Source: Viscum album
Lineage: Eukaryota; Streptophyta; Magnoliopsida; Santalales; Viscaceae
DNA length: 64,000 nt
Direction: 5' to 3'
Assembly: GCA_963277665.1 (NCBI GenBank)
Contig: OY728136.1
Span: 1,979,780,576-1,979,844,575, forward strand
Every line of letters starts with the position of its first letter. Positions within the stretch are counted from its first letter, which is position 1. Under the pieces are notes generated by a model. That model made no database searches and was not told where the DNA came from. It saw only the letters and a list, made by a program, of their open reading frames with translations. Shown here piece after piece: positions 35,023 through 47,718 of the stretch. Made by a program: the position numbers and the translations under genes.

Positions 35023-37009
35023 GGTGTATTCCATTTCAAAATTTCATATTATATATATTATTATAATATGAATTAATGAATATAAATTATATTTATATCA
35101 TGATTTATATTATATAAATCATGATATATATATATATAAGGACCAAATATATTTAAAATTACAACACATGTGAAGAACAAAGTGGATGTTACCCAAATTG
35201 AAACCTTAATAGAGAATTATTAACAAATGGTTAATATAAAGTCATAATAAAACCATATATAATATTATATATTATAATATAATGCTTTTATATATTTATA
35301 ATAAGATTATATTTATTAAAAATGAATTTAGTACCTTTATGATGAGTGTCAACACAAAAGTTAATCGAATTTCATCTCACTTTTTATTTCCATGAGATAT
35401 ATTATTTATTCACCACACATTCCTTTTTTGTGGTATGTATTCATCCCATAGATGAATTATATGAATATTATAATTAAATTTATTATTATTTAAATATCCC
35501 ATTGATGATTTTTCTTTCACAGTGTTTATGTTTCAAAAGTTAGTTGATCGGTATTGTAATTCTATATCAATTTGTTTTCATTGACAGACATGCCATGTTT
35601 TTCACCCTTATTTTTTCATGAGGAGTATTAATGCCTTTTAAATGATAGATAATGAATATAATTTTTTCATGATATTTTAAGATTCATGTAATTTTATTTT
35701 ATTACATATGGATCATGGTTCAATGTTACTAAGTGTCAAAAGTTTATTGAAAAAATATCATCAGTTTACGAGATTGTTTATGATTATGCTTCTTCTGATG
35801 AAATATTATAATCCATATCTTATGAACTCTAATGAATTTTCTTATCCTCTATTTATTCAAATTATCATCTTGTATTGGTACTATTTTCCACTATTTTTCA
35901 AAATCTATTTAAGAATGTGTTTTTAAGAAATCCTGACATTACCCTCACTTTTGTCAGAAATCTATGATCCTTCAAAACCATGGATTATAAAAGTTTTCCA
36001 TAATTTTTTTTTATTATCCAATGTTATTTAAAAGAACATTATATCCATGTTTTTAACCTTTTTAAAAAATATATTTTAATCATGATTCTTCTTATCATTT
36101 TCTGGTTAAGGTACCTTTCCATACTATTTACAGTGAAAAAGAAATGTTTAGTGTGTAGGGATTTACCCACCATCATGACCCACATTCCCTTGAAGCATAC
36201 ATTAGACGATTAAAAAGTTATTTTTCAAAAAAATTAATAATTTTTCTAATTTTTTTAAATTTTTTTCATTAAATTTTTTTCATTGAAGTTTTTTTTCAAA
36301 AATGCTTTCAAGTTAGTTTATAAATTTTCAAGGAAAATGGTTTTCATAACATTTTAAATAATTACTTAAAACTTTTAAAATTATTAAAGAGAAATCAGTT
36401 TCAAAATTTTTCCCAAAATAATTTAAAATTTAACAATGTTTTTTCAGTGAAAAGTTTCATCAAAATGACTTCATGATTTCATTCTATGTTTTCAAAGTAT
36501 TTATATGAAGTTTTTTTCAAATGATTGTATTTTTTAAAGATCATTTTACATGAAGAAAAGATATTTAATAAATAAATGTTTCAAAATTATTTCTATATAA
36601 GATGAAATCCATTGATGTTTCACATTCCCTTCTGGAAACTTATCCAATGGTTCCATTCATATTATTACATGACTGATTTATGTTTTGATGGAATGATACT
36701 TATGAAAAACATTACTCTTCTATGGGTCATACACCATAGAGACACACATATTTTTAGGGGTTATGATTTAATAAAATGATTAGTAAATTTTTATATTTTC
36801 TATAGGTTATTATGTGATGATATTTTAGTGATACTGATTAAATTTCATGGTTTAGGATTTGATAAAACCCATATCATTTAATTATTCATGATATGATGAA
36901 TGATTTTTATCTTGTGGAACATGTGTGTATGCTTTTATTATTTTACTGGTGGTAACTATTTATACCTCCAATTAATTATATATTGATAAGTCTATATGAT
37001 CCAAAAACG

Positions 37010-37300
37010 GTACAGGGGTTGTATCACAATCCTGAAAAAAATAAGTTATGTGGTTTGTAGCCTATGAAAAAATGTAAGAGGGTACATGGGTTCTTAGACC
37101 ATGCCTGAAAACAAGAAGCTACATGGGTTATACACCAAGATTGAATGTAAGAGGTTATATGGGTTGTATCTCATGCCAGAAAATAAGAAGGTATATTGGT
37201 TATAGCCCAATCCAAAACAGTAAGAGGGTACACAGGTTGTTAGACCAAGCCCGAAGTAGGTACATGGCTTGTATCCCAAACCTAGAATGTCATATAGGTC
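37010..37300 (+). repeat. Minisatellite in E1 5' LTR
   Basis: About eight units of 31-39 bases begin with GGTACATGGGTTGTA or close variants (37010, 37049, 37081, 37118, 37155, 37190, 37227, 37258). A purine-rich part ending GTAAGAG is also repeated. The homologous array in the other E1 LTR is at 44705-44995. Open frames through it are by-products of the repeat. Confidence 0.75.
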
Positions 37301-37819
37301 TTGGTAGGTATCCATGACCTAATATTTTCTATTATAATATGTACAACACAAATTCGATGTATTATTAATATGTTATTCATAATTCTATTTTGAACATAAT
37401 TTTATGATGATTCAAGCCTTATAAATTATGAATCATTATTCCATAATTCTTGTTTATGATATTTGACATACAAGGTATGATATTCTATTGTTAGGGTCAC
37501 ATTCTCATACCCCTATTTTCATGTTTATTGTTACATATCTCCCTTGTTTACCCATATTGGGCATCTGAGGACACTTCTTTTTTTTGTTTCCTTCCGCATG
37601 TTATAAAGATATGTATTATGTATAATGTGTTTAAGAAGGGTGATAGTCATGAATAATGTAATAGAAGATAACATATCTCACTTATGTACACATGTTTATG
37701 TTTCCATGTTTCCAATGACACTTAACTAAGATGATATTTTGGTGTCCATCCGTATAATATTTTATGTATTCCATAAAATTTTTGTAATGCCTTTGTATGT
37801 CAAGAGTGGGTTGTTATAG

Positions 37820-37832
37820 TTTTTATCCGAGC
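37820..37832 (+). other. E1 primer-binding site, degraded
   Basis: TTTTTATCCGAGC lies one base after the LTR end and fits TTGGTATCAGAGC at ten of thirteen positions. This shows the LTR at 1311-37818 is the 5' LTR of E1. Confidence 0.6.
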
Positions 37833-38299
37833 ACAATATTAGTTAAATTTTAGAAAGTAGGATGAGAAAAACTCAGTGGGAACCAAAATACATGTATAAG
37901 TATAACACTAAGGATAAAAAATGTATAAGAATATTTCCAAGAAATTTGTTAAAGGATATAGTGAGTGGTTTCCTAGAAATAGGTCCCTATCTGAATAAAA
38001 AATTTGGATGTTTCTCTAGAATATATGTACCTAGGGGTAATAACTCCGACAAGATGAATCGGGCCTAACTCATGGGAATTTGGAACCCAAAAATATGCCT
38101 TTTGCACACATGGTTTGAAACTCTCGGGGGATATTATTTGGTAATTGACAAACTCTTCATGAACCATCATAAAGTATTTAAAAATATTTTTGATATGAAT
38201 AACATAGTATACAATTTATGAGTCATATATTAAGAAATGTTTTATAATTTAGATATAATTTAACTAATTTTTCCTCATTATGTGGTTCCTCAATATTAA
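37833..38299 (+). other. E1 leader, nothing recognised
   Basis: This stretch lies between the primer-binding site and the first gag homology. A 68-codon open frame (37862-38068) has no recognisable motif. I see no repeats or regulatory signals. Confidence 0.4.
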
Positions 38300-39340
38300 G
38301 AATGTTTCTTACTCTATGTTTTTTGGTTTTAGTTAATGGTTAGAAGCCTATGGAACCACATTAATAGAGAATGTGATGAAAAATGAAATGATATTTCTCC
38401 TAAGCATCTGAATTATATGGTACATCGAATGAAAACCATGTTTTTATGCTCACAAGACTTTCTCAATCTCCAAATCATGTTGATATTCTAAATGTGAATT
38501 TAAGAAACATCATCTAGTTGAGTTATACATAAAGAAATAAAAACCTTCCTTTAGAGGGTATTTTTATCCACATGTTGGTGAACACTAGATTAGTACCCCT
38601 AAAAAGATATTATATGTTCTGTAGTTTTTGGAACATGATACGGTAATTTTGGATGTTTATCATCTGGAAGGTGAAATAGACCCATGGAGGTCTCTAATCA
38701 TGAATAAATGGAAGAAATAAAAAACAGAATCCATGGATTTGGAAGAGCTAAAAAAATATTCTTTAATAAGTACTATAATTTTGTTCTTCATATGAATATG
38801 GAAAAGGTTTTCCTTAATATGAAGAAAAGGATAACGAATCTATCAATAACTATGAGGTTAATTTCACAAGACTAGAGATGTACACTTTTAGAATTGTCTT
38901 CCAACCAGAATGTAAGGTTGATAGATTTATTAGTGGGTTAAATACAAGAAATTGAAGGGATTTTTCCATATTAGAATTTAGTATCTACTAAGATAATTTT
39001 TTGAAATAAAAGTTGAAATAGAGGTTAGAGTTACTTATTAATCAAATGGTTTTAACAAGAAGAAGAATATGGAGTTCAAAGGACTATATAAAAACCATGT
39101 AGATGAAAAGAAGAGTCTTCTTTTTTGATCTAAGTGTGGAAAGATGAATGGAGGGACTTGTATTAATGGGACTAGTAAATGACTTAACTGTATAAAAGAA
39201 GGGAATCTATAGGCTGAAATCCGAAGTGATTTAAAAAGATATATAATTAGGCGAATAATGAGAAAACTCCATAGAATACACCTCCAACACTATAGTGTTT
39301 CAATTGTAGGGAGTTTTGGAATTTTTGAAAAAAGAACACA
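38300..39340 (+). pseudogene. E1: degenerate gag with nucleocapsid
   Basis: Broken + frames resemble gag of this group. VYHLEGEIDPWRSL near 38665 corresponds to the TYMLKGEADHWW block. MDLEELKK and NKYYNFVLHM follow near 38740-38810, and a VDRFISGL block lies near 38925. The nucleocapsid begins near 39115 with SKCGKMNGGTC, where GGTC corresponds to the usual GEC, then LNCIKEG. Stops and shifts occur every few dozen codons. It is in worse condition than the E3 and E4 copies, as expected for an old element. Confidence 0.65.
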
Positions 39341-39399
39341 AATCCTAGGATTTATAATGGTGATCAGTACCAAAAACTACTGAAGACAAAGGAAAAAAG

Positions 39400-39660
39400 G
39401 GAATGGATATGCTATTACAATCTATGAAGTGAACCATGATAATTGGGGAACTCTATAAGGGTGAATTTCCAATGGGATTTTGTAAGAATAAAATAGATGA
39501 AAATCTTGTCATTCGTCCTTTAGTAGAACTTGATATGAGTCTATGAATTGATTATCTCTCCCTATATTAATTTTTTATTAATAAAATCACGTTGATTTTC
39601 TATATTTAGATGGATGAACCCAATATTCTAATAGAAAATATTTTTTATGATAAGAGTCAA
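39400..39660 (+). pseudogene. E1: possible protease remnant
   Basis: LVIRPLVELDMSL.IDYLSLY near 39508-39570 resembles the end of the aspartic protease (ILGMDWLSKY), followed by a block like the usual IDC...V.F. The active-site triad is not readable. This is the last coding trace in E1. Confidence 0.4.
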
Positions 39661-40532
39661 TTTAAGGAATAAAGGGTGAATTATGTTTTCGAAGCATGTT
39701 TGTTTTAAATAAGAATTTTTAACACTAAAATTATGACCATATTCCAAGAGAATATGTTATGAAGGTATTCGCATGTTTGGTATATCATCACACATGGGGG
39801 ATAAATGTTATGATGATTTCATGACCTACTTTTTGATGTTTTGGATTTTCCTCATTAGGAAGGGTTATATGGTTATCCATTTATGGAATGTTTAAGTTAA
39901 TCTTTAATTTATGTTTGTGAGATTAAATTATTATCACACCACTTGAGGATTTATAAATATTGGATATCCTTATCAAACAAAATTGTGTTAATGGTAATAT
40001 ATGAGAGATGGGATGACTTATCATAGATCTCATGATTTGTTAGTGCCTCTGGATTAAAAAATTAATCTTTAATTTTAGAACAAAAATTGAAGTGGGAATT
40101 TTTCAAGACATGACCATAGGGTGAGATTTTACATATGAAAGGGAATGAAATAAATTGATTATATCTTCGCATAAAAATTATTTAACTATAGAGAATGGAT
40201 CATGAAACAGAAAAGATTATCCGAGTACCTTCTTGTTCGATGAATCAAATGATCCCTTAGATATTCAAAAATTCACGGCATTGTCATTGTTAACATTCTT
40301 CTGACCAAGTTCCCTGTTACGCTTCTCTTGAACTAGATAGTTTGATTTCACTTTCATGTACATGTTCTCACCTTCCACCTTGTTCTACTATATATAAACC
40401 CTACTATGTGTTACTATGGGTAAACATTATGGTTCAAATGTTCTTTTTTTAAAATAGGTTTTAGTGTTGATTTTTACTATATGGGTTTCTATTAAAGGAA
40501 AATAAAAATATTAAACCTTTGATAACATAGAT
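39661..40532 (+). other. E1 non-coding interior replacing pol
   Basis: There is no RT, RNase H or integrase trace in these 0.9 kb. CACATGGGGGATAAATG near 39790 matches E3a in the corresponding interior (8785-8810, reverse complement). E1 and E3 may therefore descend from one pol-less ancestor or have captured the same segment. Confidence 0.5.
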
Positions 40533-40538
40533 TAATTT

Positions 40539-40550
40539 AGAGGGGGAAAT
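40539..40550 (+). other. E1 polypurine tract
   Basis: AGAGGGGGAAAT lies about 20 bases before the 3' LTR start at 40571. A second purine patch (GATGGGTAGAA) touches the LTR, matching GGGGGATAGAA of E3a, so the used tract may be that one. Confidence 0.5.
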
Positions 40551-41943
40551 TAATTTTTTGATGGGTAGAATGTAACACCCCAATATTTTGTAAAATATTT
40601 TTTATAATTAATTTTTTATATTTTTTCATTTCACACAACACTAAAAATAGTTTGTTTATATTAAAGAACTGTAATTTTATTTCATTATATGAAAAACCAA
40701 GTTATTATGAACTGCACAAAACAAAAATATTATCATTATCTATAAGGAACACTGATTTCAGTGTACATTACACATAAGATTGACATTCTGCAATGTCATA
40801 CATAACACATACGACCGAGTGTTACCAAACTAGAATATATTATTAAAATTTTAATTATTTAATATAATAGGATAAAATCTAGCCATTGAGTTAATGTTTA
40901 TGAATTGTATTAACTAAATTATAAAAATACATGGTTGAATTCATTTGTTATAAATGAATTAGAAGTGAATATAAGAACCAATTTAATATAAATTAAATGC
41001 TTTTAACGAAAATTATTTTTATGATCAGGAATCTATTTTATCCTGATAAATTAAATTAATTAAAATTAGTGAGTGATATTAATATAATATATCCAGTCAT
41101 GTATTTTTTTATATTCATACAATACATTTTATTAAGACATGATAGGAAAGAATCCAATTTCACACATAATAACCCATACACTTATTATAGAACTTTTATA
41201 ACCTTTTAAAAGAGAACCAATTTTAAATATAATTTTTGGTACTTTTATAAATAATATATTTCAAAATAAATTTCATGATATAAATTGGAAAATAAAAATT
41301 AGGTTATACTGAATTTTCGGATTTTTTCTATGATGTTTCATATTTTGATGAATAATAAAAAATACTAAATATTAATTCAAAACATATTTTTCATCTAATT
41401 TATGTATATGGATAAATTATATTTTTAATTTATTGTAATTTTTAATTAGAACATATCTTTATCATTTAATCCAATATATGTAATTATAATGAATTTCATA
41501 TTGAAATTTGGTATTAAATCCAAGAAAGCTTGTGGATGTTTTTTTACATTAAAAACCCACAGTGTCATAATGTCTGTATGATTCAATTTGAATTAATTTC
41601 TACCTATTCTATGATTATAATTTGGAAAAATTTATTTTATATTTAAAATAATCATAATTTATAATTTATAGTAAGATTAGTATAGTTTTTTAAAAAAATA
41701 TTAACAAAAGTATTTAAAATAAATTACATCCATTAAGGTAAAATTAAGTTTAATGAAAGACTAAACATTAATCTTAAGGAAACAGTTAACATATAAACTT
41801 GTCAAAGATACATTATATGGGCATATATCAATACTATAATCCATTTTATCTTTTTTTCAATATTATAGTACCCACATGTCATGGGAATAAAGATGGTGGA
41901 ATTCCATTTTAAAAAATTTACAATAGTGGCACTCCTCCTCTAC

Positions 41944-41950
41944 TATAAAA
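41944..41950 (+). promoter_or_regulatory. TATA box of E1 3' LTR
   Basis: CTACTATAAAAAGTCC lies 1,373 bases from the LTR start and is equivalent to 34235. Confidence 0.6.
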
Positions 41951-42287
41951 AGTCCACCTATCCTCCCAATTCCTCACACCTTTCATGGTATGTTTTGTCA
42001 AAAAATATCCACCCAAATAGATACTAAAAGTAACTTCCCTCATAATTTAATAATCTCCTTGTGAATAATGAAATCCAAGGCATCTCTTTGCTAAAAACCA
42101 AAAGGAGTAACCTGAGAAAGAGTTAACATACTCCCTCAAGATCTTTTATGTTATTTTCATTATAAAACCATTAAATATTATTATTCCATGATTGCATAAA
42201 AAACCAGTATAAAAAACATAATTGTATTTTTTTTATTATATGATTTTACCTAAAATTACACAAACTTCCATCTAATGGGTAATGATC

Positions 42288-42726
42288 ATATTGTTTACAT
42301 GTACAGAGAACTACCACCTTACGAAATGATTATTGATCAATATTCCCTTTACTACCTTTCATGGTAAAATTTATGATTTAAAATATATTTATATATTATA
42401 TTTATTTTATTTATTATGTCTTTAAACTTTTTTAATCCATTTACAACACATATATTTATAAATTCTATTTGGTGTAAATACGATAATATTGTTTGAGGGA
42501 GTATGGACTACCAACCCCTCAATGTGATCTAAACCATTCACACACTACATTATATGTATTAATGATGATTTTAGTTAAATTATATGATATATATGAAATA
42601 ATAATGATCATTTAATGATAGTATATATATATATATAAATATATTTAATTTTCATTATTTATTTCAAAATGACAATAAAATAGAAACATCATTCATGTGT
42701 ATGTACGACCTGCTATCTCTGTGAAT
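42288..42726 (+). other. Triple hairpin array in E1 3' LTR
   Basis: The sites lie about 345, 545 and 750 bases after the TATA box. The second pairs TTTGAGG with CCTCAAT around GGACTACCAACC (42487-42527). The third pairs ATTCATG with TGTGAAT (42691-42726) around a 22-base loop, using two G-T pairs where the 5' LTR and E3 have other combinations. The first is weak. Confidence 0.62.
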
Positions 42727-44704
42727 GGTGTATTCCATTTCAAACATCAATATTTTATAGATTATTATAGTATAAATATAATTAATACACATGAAATTTA
42801 TATAATTTTTTGTAATTTTTAAATAATTATATAATTATAAGGGAAAAATATATAACAAATTTTGACACTTGTAAAGAACAAAGTAGATATTACCCGAAGT
42901 GAAACCTTAACATAGAATTGTTAAAAATTGGGTAATGTAAAGTCATAATAAATACTTATATGATATTATATATAATAATATATTTCAATGAAAGATTTAA
43001 AATAATATTATATTTATTATATAGTAATTTTGTATGAGGACAATGAGAGTCAAGACACAGGGTAATGGAATTTCATCACACTTTTTATTTCCTTGAGATA
43101 AATGATTTATTCACCACCCATTCTATTTGTGTGGTGTGTATATGACCTATGATTCTATGATTCATAAAATGAAATTTATTTTTATTTACATAAAAATTTT
43201 ATGTTCTTTTTTAGGGGGTTTATGTTTCAAAAGATACCAAATTGGTAAAGAAATTTTGTCTTAATTTTCTATCATTGAGACACATGCCATGTTTTTCACC
43301 CATATTATTCCATGAGTTATATATACTAACATTGAAATATTATATCATGAATATGATTATTTTAATTACATTTTAAGATTAATTTTATTTCATTATATTA
43401 AATGGGGAGTATGGTTCAAAGTTTTTAAGTGATAAATGTTTATTGAAAAAATCTCATCACATTTTGAGATTGTTTGATATTATTATTCCATTGATGAAAT
43501 ATTATTATACACATATGAAGAAAAATATTGAATTTTCTTATCATATTATTATTAACAATATCTTCATGTATTGGTACCACTTTTACACTCGTTGTTACAT
43601 AGGATAGTTAAGAAACTGTTTTAAAAAATGTGAATATTACCCTCTCTTTAGTCAACAATATGTGATCCTTCAGAACCATGTCTTCTAAAAAGCATTAAAA
43701 AATATTTTATTATCATCCAATGATATTTAAAAATAATTTTTACCCATATTTTACCTTTTAAAACAATGGGGTTTTGATAAGGATTTGTTTACATTTTTTA
43801 TCTGAGGAACCTTTCTAAACTATTTACAGTAAAAAAGGAATCTTCGACATGTATGGATTTACCTACCTACAAGACCCAAATTACATGATGCATCCTTTAA
43901 AAATTAAAATATTTAATTTTTTGTGAAATTTATTTTTTTCTTAATATTACAGAAATCCTTTGTTTCAAATTATTTTCAAGGAAAATTATTTTCAAAAAGT
44001 TTTCAAGATATTTAATAGGTTTTTTAAAAAAATTTGATTTGAAAACATTTTCATGATTTATTTGTAAGTTTTAAAATCATTTAAAATAAATGGTGTTAAA
44101 AACTTTTTCAATATGTATTTATAATTTTTCATATTATTTTCAAATAAATCCGTTTTCAAAATGACCCAAATCATTTTTTCTTTTTTTTCAATGTATTTTC
44201 ATGAAGTTGGTTTGAAATATATTTTATGTTTTAAAGATCCTTTTTCAATAGAGAAAGGATATTTAGTACATAAATGTTTCAAAATAATTTTATATAAATT
44301 ATTAAATCTTTGGACATTTCTGTTTCCCTTCTAAGGAATTATATTAAGTTTCCATGCATATTCTTTCTTGAATGGTTTATGTTTTTATGGAATGATACTT
44401 ATGACACCTATTACTCTTCTAGGAGTCATATACCATTGAAACCCACTTCTTTTCAGGGGTTATGCTTTAATGAAATAATTTCTAAACCTAAATATTTTCC
44501 ATAGTTCATGATGTAATGATATGTATTTGAAACAAATTTCATTTCATTGGTTAGAATATGATAAAACCCATCACTTTTCATTGGTTATGATATGATGAAT
44601 GTTTAATTACCTTGTGGAAAATGTATACGAGATTTTATTATGCGATGGGTGGGACATATATCTTCCTACAATGCATTGGTTAATGATATTTTTTATATGA
44701 CCTC

Positions 44705-44995
44705 AAATAGAACACAGGTTGTAGCTGAAGCCCAAAAACTAGATGGGACATGGGTTGTAGCCTAAGACAAAAAGTAAGTGGGTACATGGGGTGTTAGACC
44801 AAGACCAAAAAAGGTAGATATATTGGTTGTATCCCAAGCCTAAAAGTAAGAGGGTACACAGGTTTTAACCTATGTCTGAAAACAAGAGTTACCTGGGTTG
44901 TAGCCCAAACCTAAAAGAAAGAGGGCACACATGTTATTAGTCTGATCTCAGATCAGGTACATGGGTAATACCCTATCCCAACATGATATAAAGGT
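44705..44995 (+). repeat. Minisatellite in E1 3' LTR
   Basis: About eight units around GGTACATGGGTTGTAGCC followed by CCTAAAAGTAAGAGG-like bases, homologous to 37010-37300 with different unit lengths. Confidence 0.72.
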
Positions 44996-45510
44996 CTTAA
45001 TAGTTATCATTGAAATAATATTTTCTATTATAATGTGTGTGCCACTAATTCTATTTATTATTCCTCATTTTTTTCATGAATTATGGTCTTTATAACCTTA
45101 TGATTCTTGTCTTATGAACTACCAAATTTTATGAGATAATTCATGTTAATGATATTAGATATGAAGGGTATGGTATTATTTTATAATGATCACATTATCA
45201 TACCCATATACACATATTTATGATTACATGTCTCTCTTTTTTACAATTATTGGTTATCTGATCTCATCCATTTTTATGTTTCTATTCCCATGTTAAGAGG
45301 ATATGTGTTGTGTATGATGGGTATAAGAAGGTATCTAGTCATAAATAACCTAGTAGGAGGTAATTTAGCTCTATTATATACTAGTGTTTAGGCTTCCATG
45401 TTTTCAAAGTCACTATACTAATATGGTCTTTTTGCTTCCATTTATATAATTTTATATATATTCTTCAAATGTTATGTAGTTTCTATATATGAAAAGAGTG
45501 GATCTTTATA

Positions 45511-45515
45511 AAATC
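45511..45515. repeat. Target-site duplication of E1, right copy (AAATC)
   Basis: See the left copy at 1306-1310. One C-to-T transition separates them. Confidence 0.8.
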
Positions 45516-45830
45516 TATATCAATTTGATGAGGTGTTCATTGTATCTCTCCTGAGAAAGTACAAACATGATCCTTAATATGTAATAAACTCTGATGTTCT
45601 ACCCCTAGATTATAAACATTACTATGACAAAAAACCAACAGAAATATTTGATCTTATAGATAAAGTTATATAGTCATGACTACTCATATGCTTAAAGTTT
45701 TCTATAGGAATTATAAATTAAAAGAGGTTATATGGGAACCTAAGTATGTAATTAAATAGATATATCCTCATTTGTGTTTATTAGAGTGACATAATTTGTT
45801 TGGTCGAAATTATTATTAATGGGTGTATAA
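45516..45830 (+). pseudogene. E0: integrase C-terminal end
   Basis: Translation from the TSD gives NLYQFDEVFIVSLLRKYKHDP, a stop, then YVINSDVLPLDYKHYYDKKP and TEIFDLIDKVI. After frame breaks come EVIWEPKYVIK and YPHLC. This is the classic end of Ty3/gypsy integrase (VFHVSLLRKY...YPHLF). It continues the frame that stops at 1310, so the gene spans the 44 kb E1 insertion. It runs up to the E0 LTR at 45831. Confidence 0.88.
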
Positions 45831-45857
45831 TGTAATACGCTAATATTTGATGATATA
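45831..45857 (+). repeat. E0 3' LTR, first 27 bases
   Basis: TGTAATACGCTAATATTTG resembles the E1 LTR start TGTAACACCCCAATATTTTG and follows the integrase end. It is cut by E5 at 45858. Confidence 0.7.
45853..45857. repeat. Target-site duplication of E5, left copy (ATATA)
   Basis: ATATA lies before TGTAAAGACCC, with an identical ATATA after GTGACA at 56177-56181. The sequence is low in complexity, but both element ends fit. Confidence 0.8.
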
Positions 45858-47718
45858 TGTAAAGACCCTTAAAATTCAAGGGAAATTTTTTTTCTAAATT
45901 TTATTTGGGATTTTACAAGAACACAGTTTCTGACAGTGCATGATTTCGAGGCCCGGTGGGCCCAAAATCATTTTCCGAGGTTTAGCTCGGGTACATTCAG
46001 TGAAAGAACGAGCGGGTTTTTCAAACTTCTGAACCGGTGCTCGGAATTAAATTCTGAGGGCACCGATGGAATTGCAGCGCTAGTATTTTCTTAGAAACGC
46101 CTCTTTTGGAGTTACGTTTTGCTCGGGTGTGGTTTTTAATTTTTGATCATTAAGTTAAGAAATAAAATAATGTGGTATTACAAACATTATTTTATTTCAC
46201 TTAAAGTCACATAAAGACCACTTTAAGCTGCTTAAGCTCAGTTGAAACGGATTGGGTGCAATCCAGATTATCCTACCCACTTGGTAGGATATTTGTGAGG
46301 TGGGGCCCACACGAGCCCCACCGTTTCTTTTCCCCTAAGTATCGCTCCCGTGAAAACCCTTCTTCATTGAAAGTCAACTGAGGCATGTTTTAAATTCTTA
46401 ACGCCTCATTAATTGGGCTGTTTTTTTGTTACAATTAATTCATTGAATTAATTGTTCATTTCTTTTCTTTTGAAATTCAAACGTGTCGTGTGCGTTAATA
46501 AAATAAGAAAACTATTATTTTATTTTCCTATTGAATCTTGTGGCGTTGAGAGGTTTGGTAGGAGCTTGAAGAACTTCATCCTCCTTTGCGAAGAACGCGA
46601 ATAACGCGAAGAACGCCAAATGCTAGGAGATCGGCGAGGCGACACTGTGTTCTGCGACGCCGATGATTCTCCCTCCGTGACGCTTCTTCCACGACGATCC
46701 AACCTCGCGAAAACCTTCGATCGACAATGATAAGGTAGGGGGTAGCGCTCCTTTTTAATTATTTTTGGTTTATAACATCAACATGGATTTAATTATTAGA
46801 ATTAAATCTATATGTTCATGATCCTCGGAGTTCATCGACGCGACGCCGAGTACCGCACGACAGCGACGCCCTTCTGCGACGCGACGACCCTTTCTTCCAT
46901 GACAGTCGATTACACGACGAACTCGTGTCCGACAACGAAGTTAAGGTAGGGGTTTGATTCTTTAAATCTTTGTAATTAAATCCCCGGTCGTTTAAATATT
47001 GTTGGGTGAATATCTTTAAAACCGCTAACGCGGTGGGTGCGGACTAACAAACAAGTCCGAACCCACCGCACCTTTTCGTTCTTGGTGCGCAAAATGGCGG
47101 ACGATGACAAATGGGGCCGCAAGGGCGATTCGAGGGCCTGGAAGTGAAGATCGGGTCCCGGGAGGACCACTGGTGAAGACCGCATGAAAAACGGACCACC
47201 GGAGTGCGTCTGGTGGCCCGCGGAAGCTCCCGTGGGCGCGCCCCGCCGGCACGGCGGCGGCTCCCGGCACACCGCCGGCAAAACCCGCCATGGCTGAAGC
47301 CACGACAGCGAGCCCATTCCGTGGCCACGCGGAACCGGGAGGAGGGATGCGGCCCGGCCGCCGCGTCCGCTGGTGAGGCGGCCCCAACCGGTGCTGCGAC
47401 GTTTCTTCACGCGGGGGCAGCACGCCACCCCCCCCCCCCCCACGGCTTCTGGCCGAGCCGCGGCCGGCTGGTTGGGCCGGACCGAGCCGGTGGGGCCGGG
47501 TCGGACCTGGGTTGGGTCGACCCGGTTCGGGCCGACCCAGGGGGGTGGGGTCGGGTCGGGTCGGGCCCAGACCCCCCGTTTTCGGACCCCTCATGGTCAT
47601 TCGCTCTTAACATGAGCTACGAGCCTTCGAACGACGCGCTGTTAGCGGCGATGCGATCCTTGGATCGAGACAGTCGTTTCGGTATACTACATCCAAGGTT
47701 TCAGAATACTTTGTGTTC

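Larger units (their letters stand above)
32917..37818 (+). repeat. E1 5' LTR, main part
   Basis: This continues 1311-1367 after the E2 insertion (32917-32921 is the putative TSD copy ATATT). It contains a TATA box at 34235-34240, the hairpin array at 34581-35022, and a minisatellite at 37010-37300. It ends TTGTTATA at 37818, directly before a degraded primer-binding site. A block near 37525-37550 (TTTACCCATATTGGGCATCTGAG) matches, in reverse complement, E3 near 3800-3835. The E1 and E3 LTRs are therefore distant relatives. Small ORFs here (35708-35926 and others) show no family signature. Confidence 0.85.
1311..45510 (+). mobile_element. E1: large-LTR, pol-less Ty3/gypsy-derived element (LARD-like), interrupted by E2
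   Basis: E1 is delimited by LTR starts TGTAACACC (1311) and TGTAACACCC (40571), LTR ends TTATA (37818 and 45510) and the TSD AAACC/AAATC. Without the E2 insertion it measures 12,646 bases: a 4,954-base LTR, a 2,752-base interior and a 4,940-base LTR. The interior has a degraded primer-binding site at 37820, gag and nucleocapsid remnants, a possible protease trace, and a polypurine tract next to the second LTR. I find no RT, RNase H or integrase. The LTRs differ a great deal by eye, more than those of E3, so it is an old insertion. It lies in the integrase of E0. Confidence 0.85.
40571..45510 (+). repeat. E1 3' LTR (4,940 bases)
   Basis: This LTR starts TGTAACACCCC and ends GATCTTTATA. It is collinear with the split 5' LTR, including the TATA box, hairpins and minisatellite. 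By eye the two LTRs differ at well over a tenth of bases with many indels. The end is TATA rather than TACA, as in the 5' LTR. Confidence 0.88.

Noticed and set aside
35708..35926. Small hydrophobic ORFs in the AT-rich LTRs (also 24000-24245, 58136-58360, 59901-60089) as membrane proteins.
   Set aside because: Hydrophobic residues come from TTT/ATT/TTA-rich codons in AT-rich DNA. There is no start context, no conservation and no neighbouring gene.
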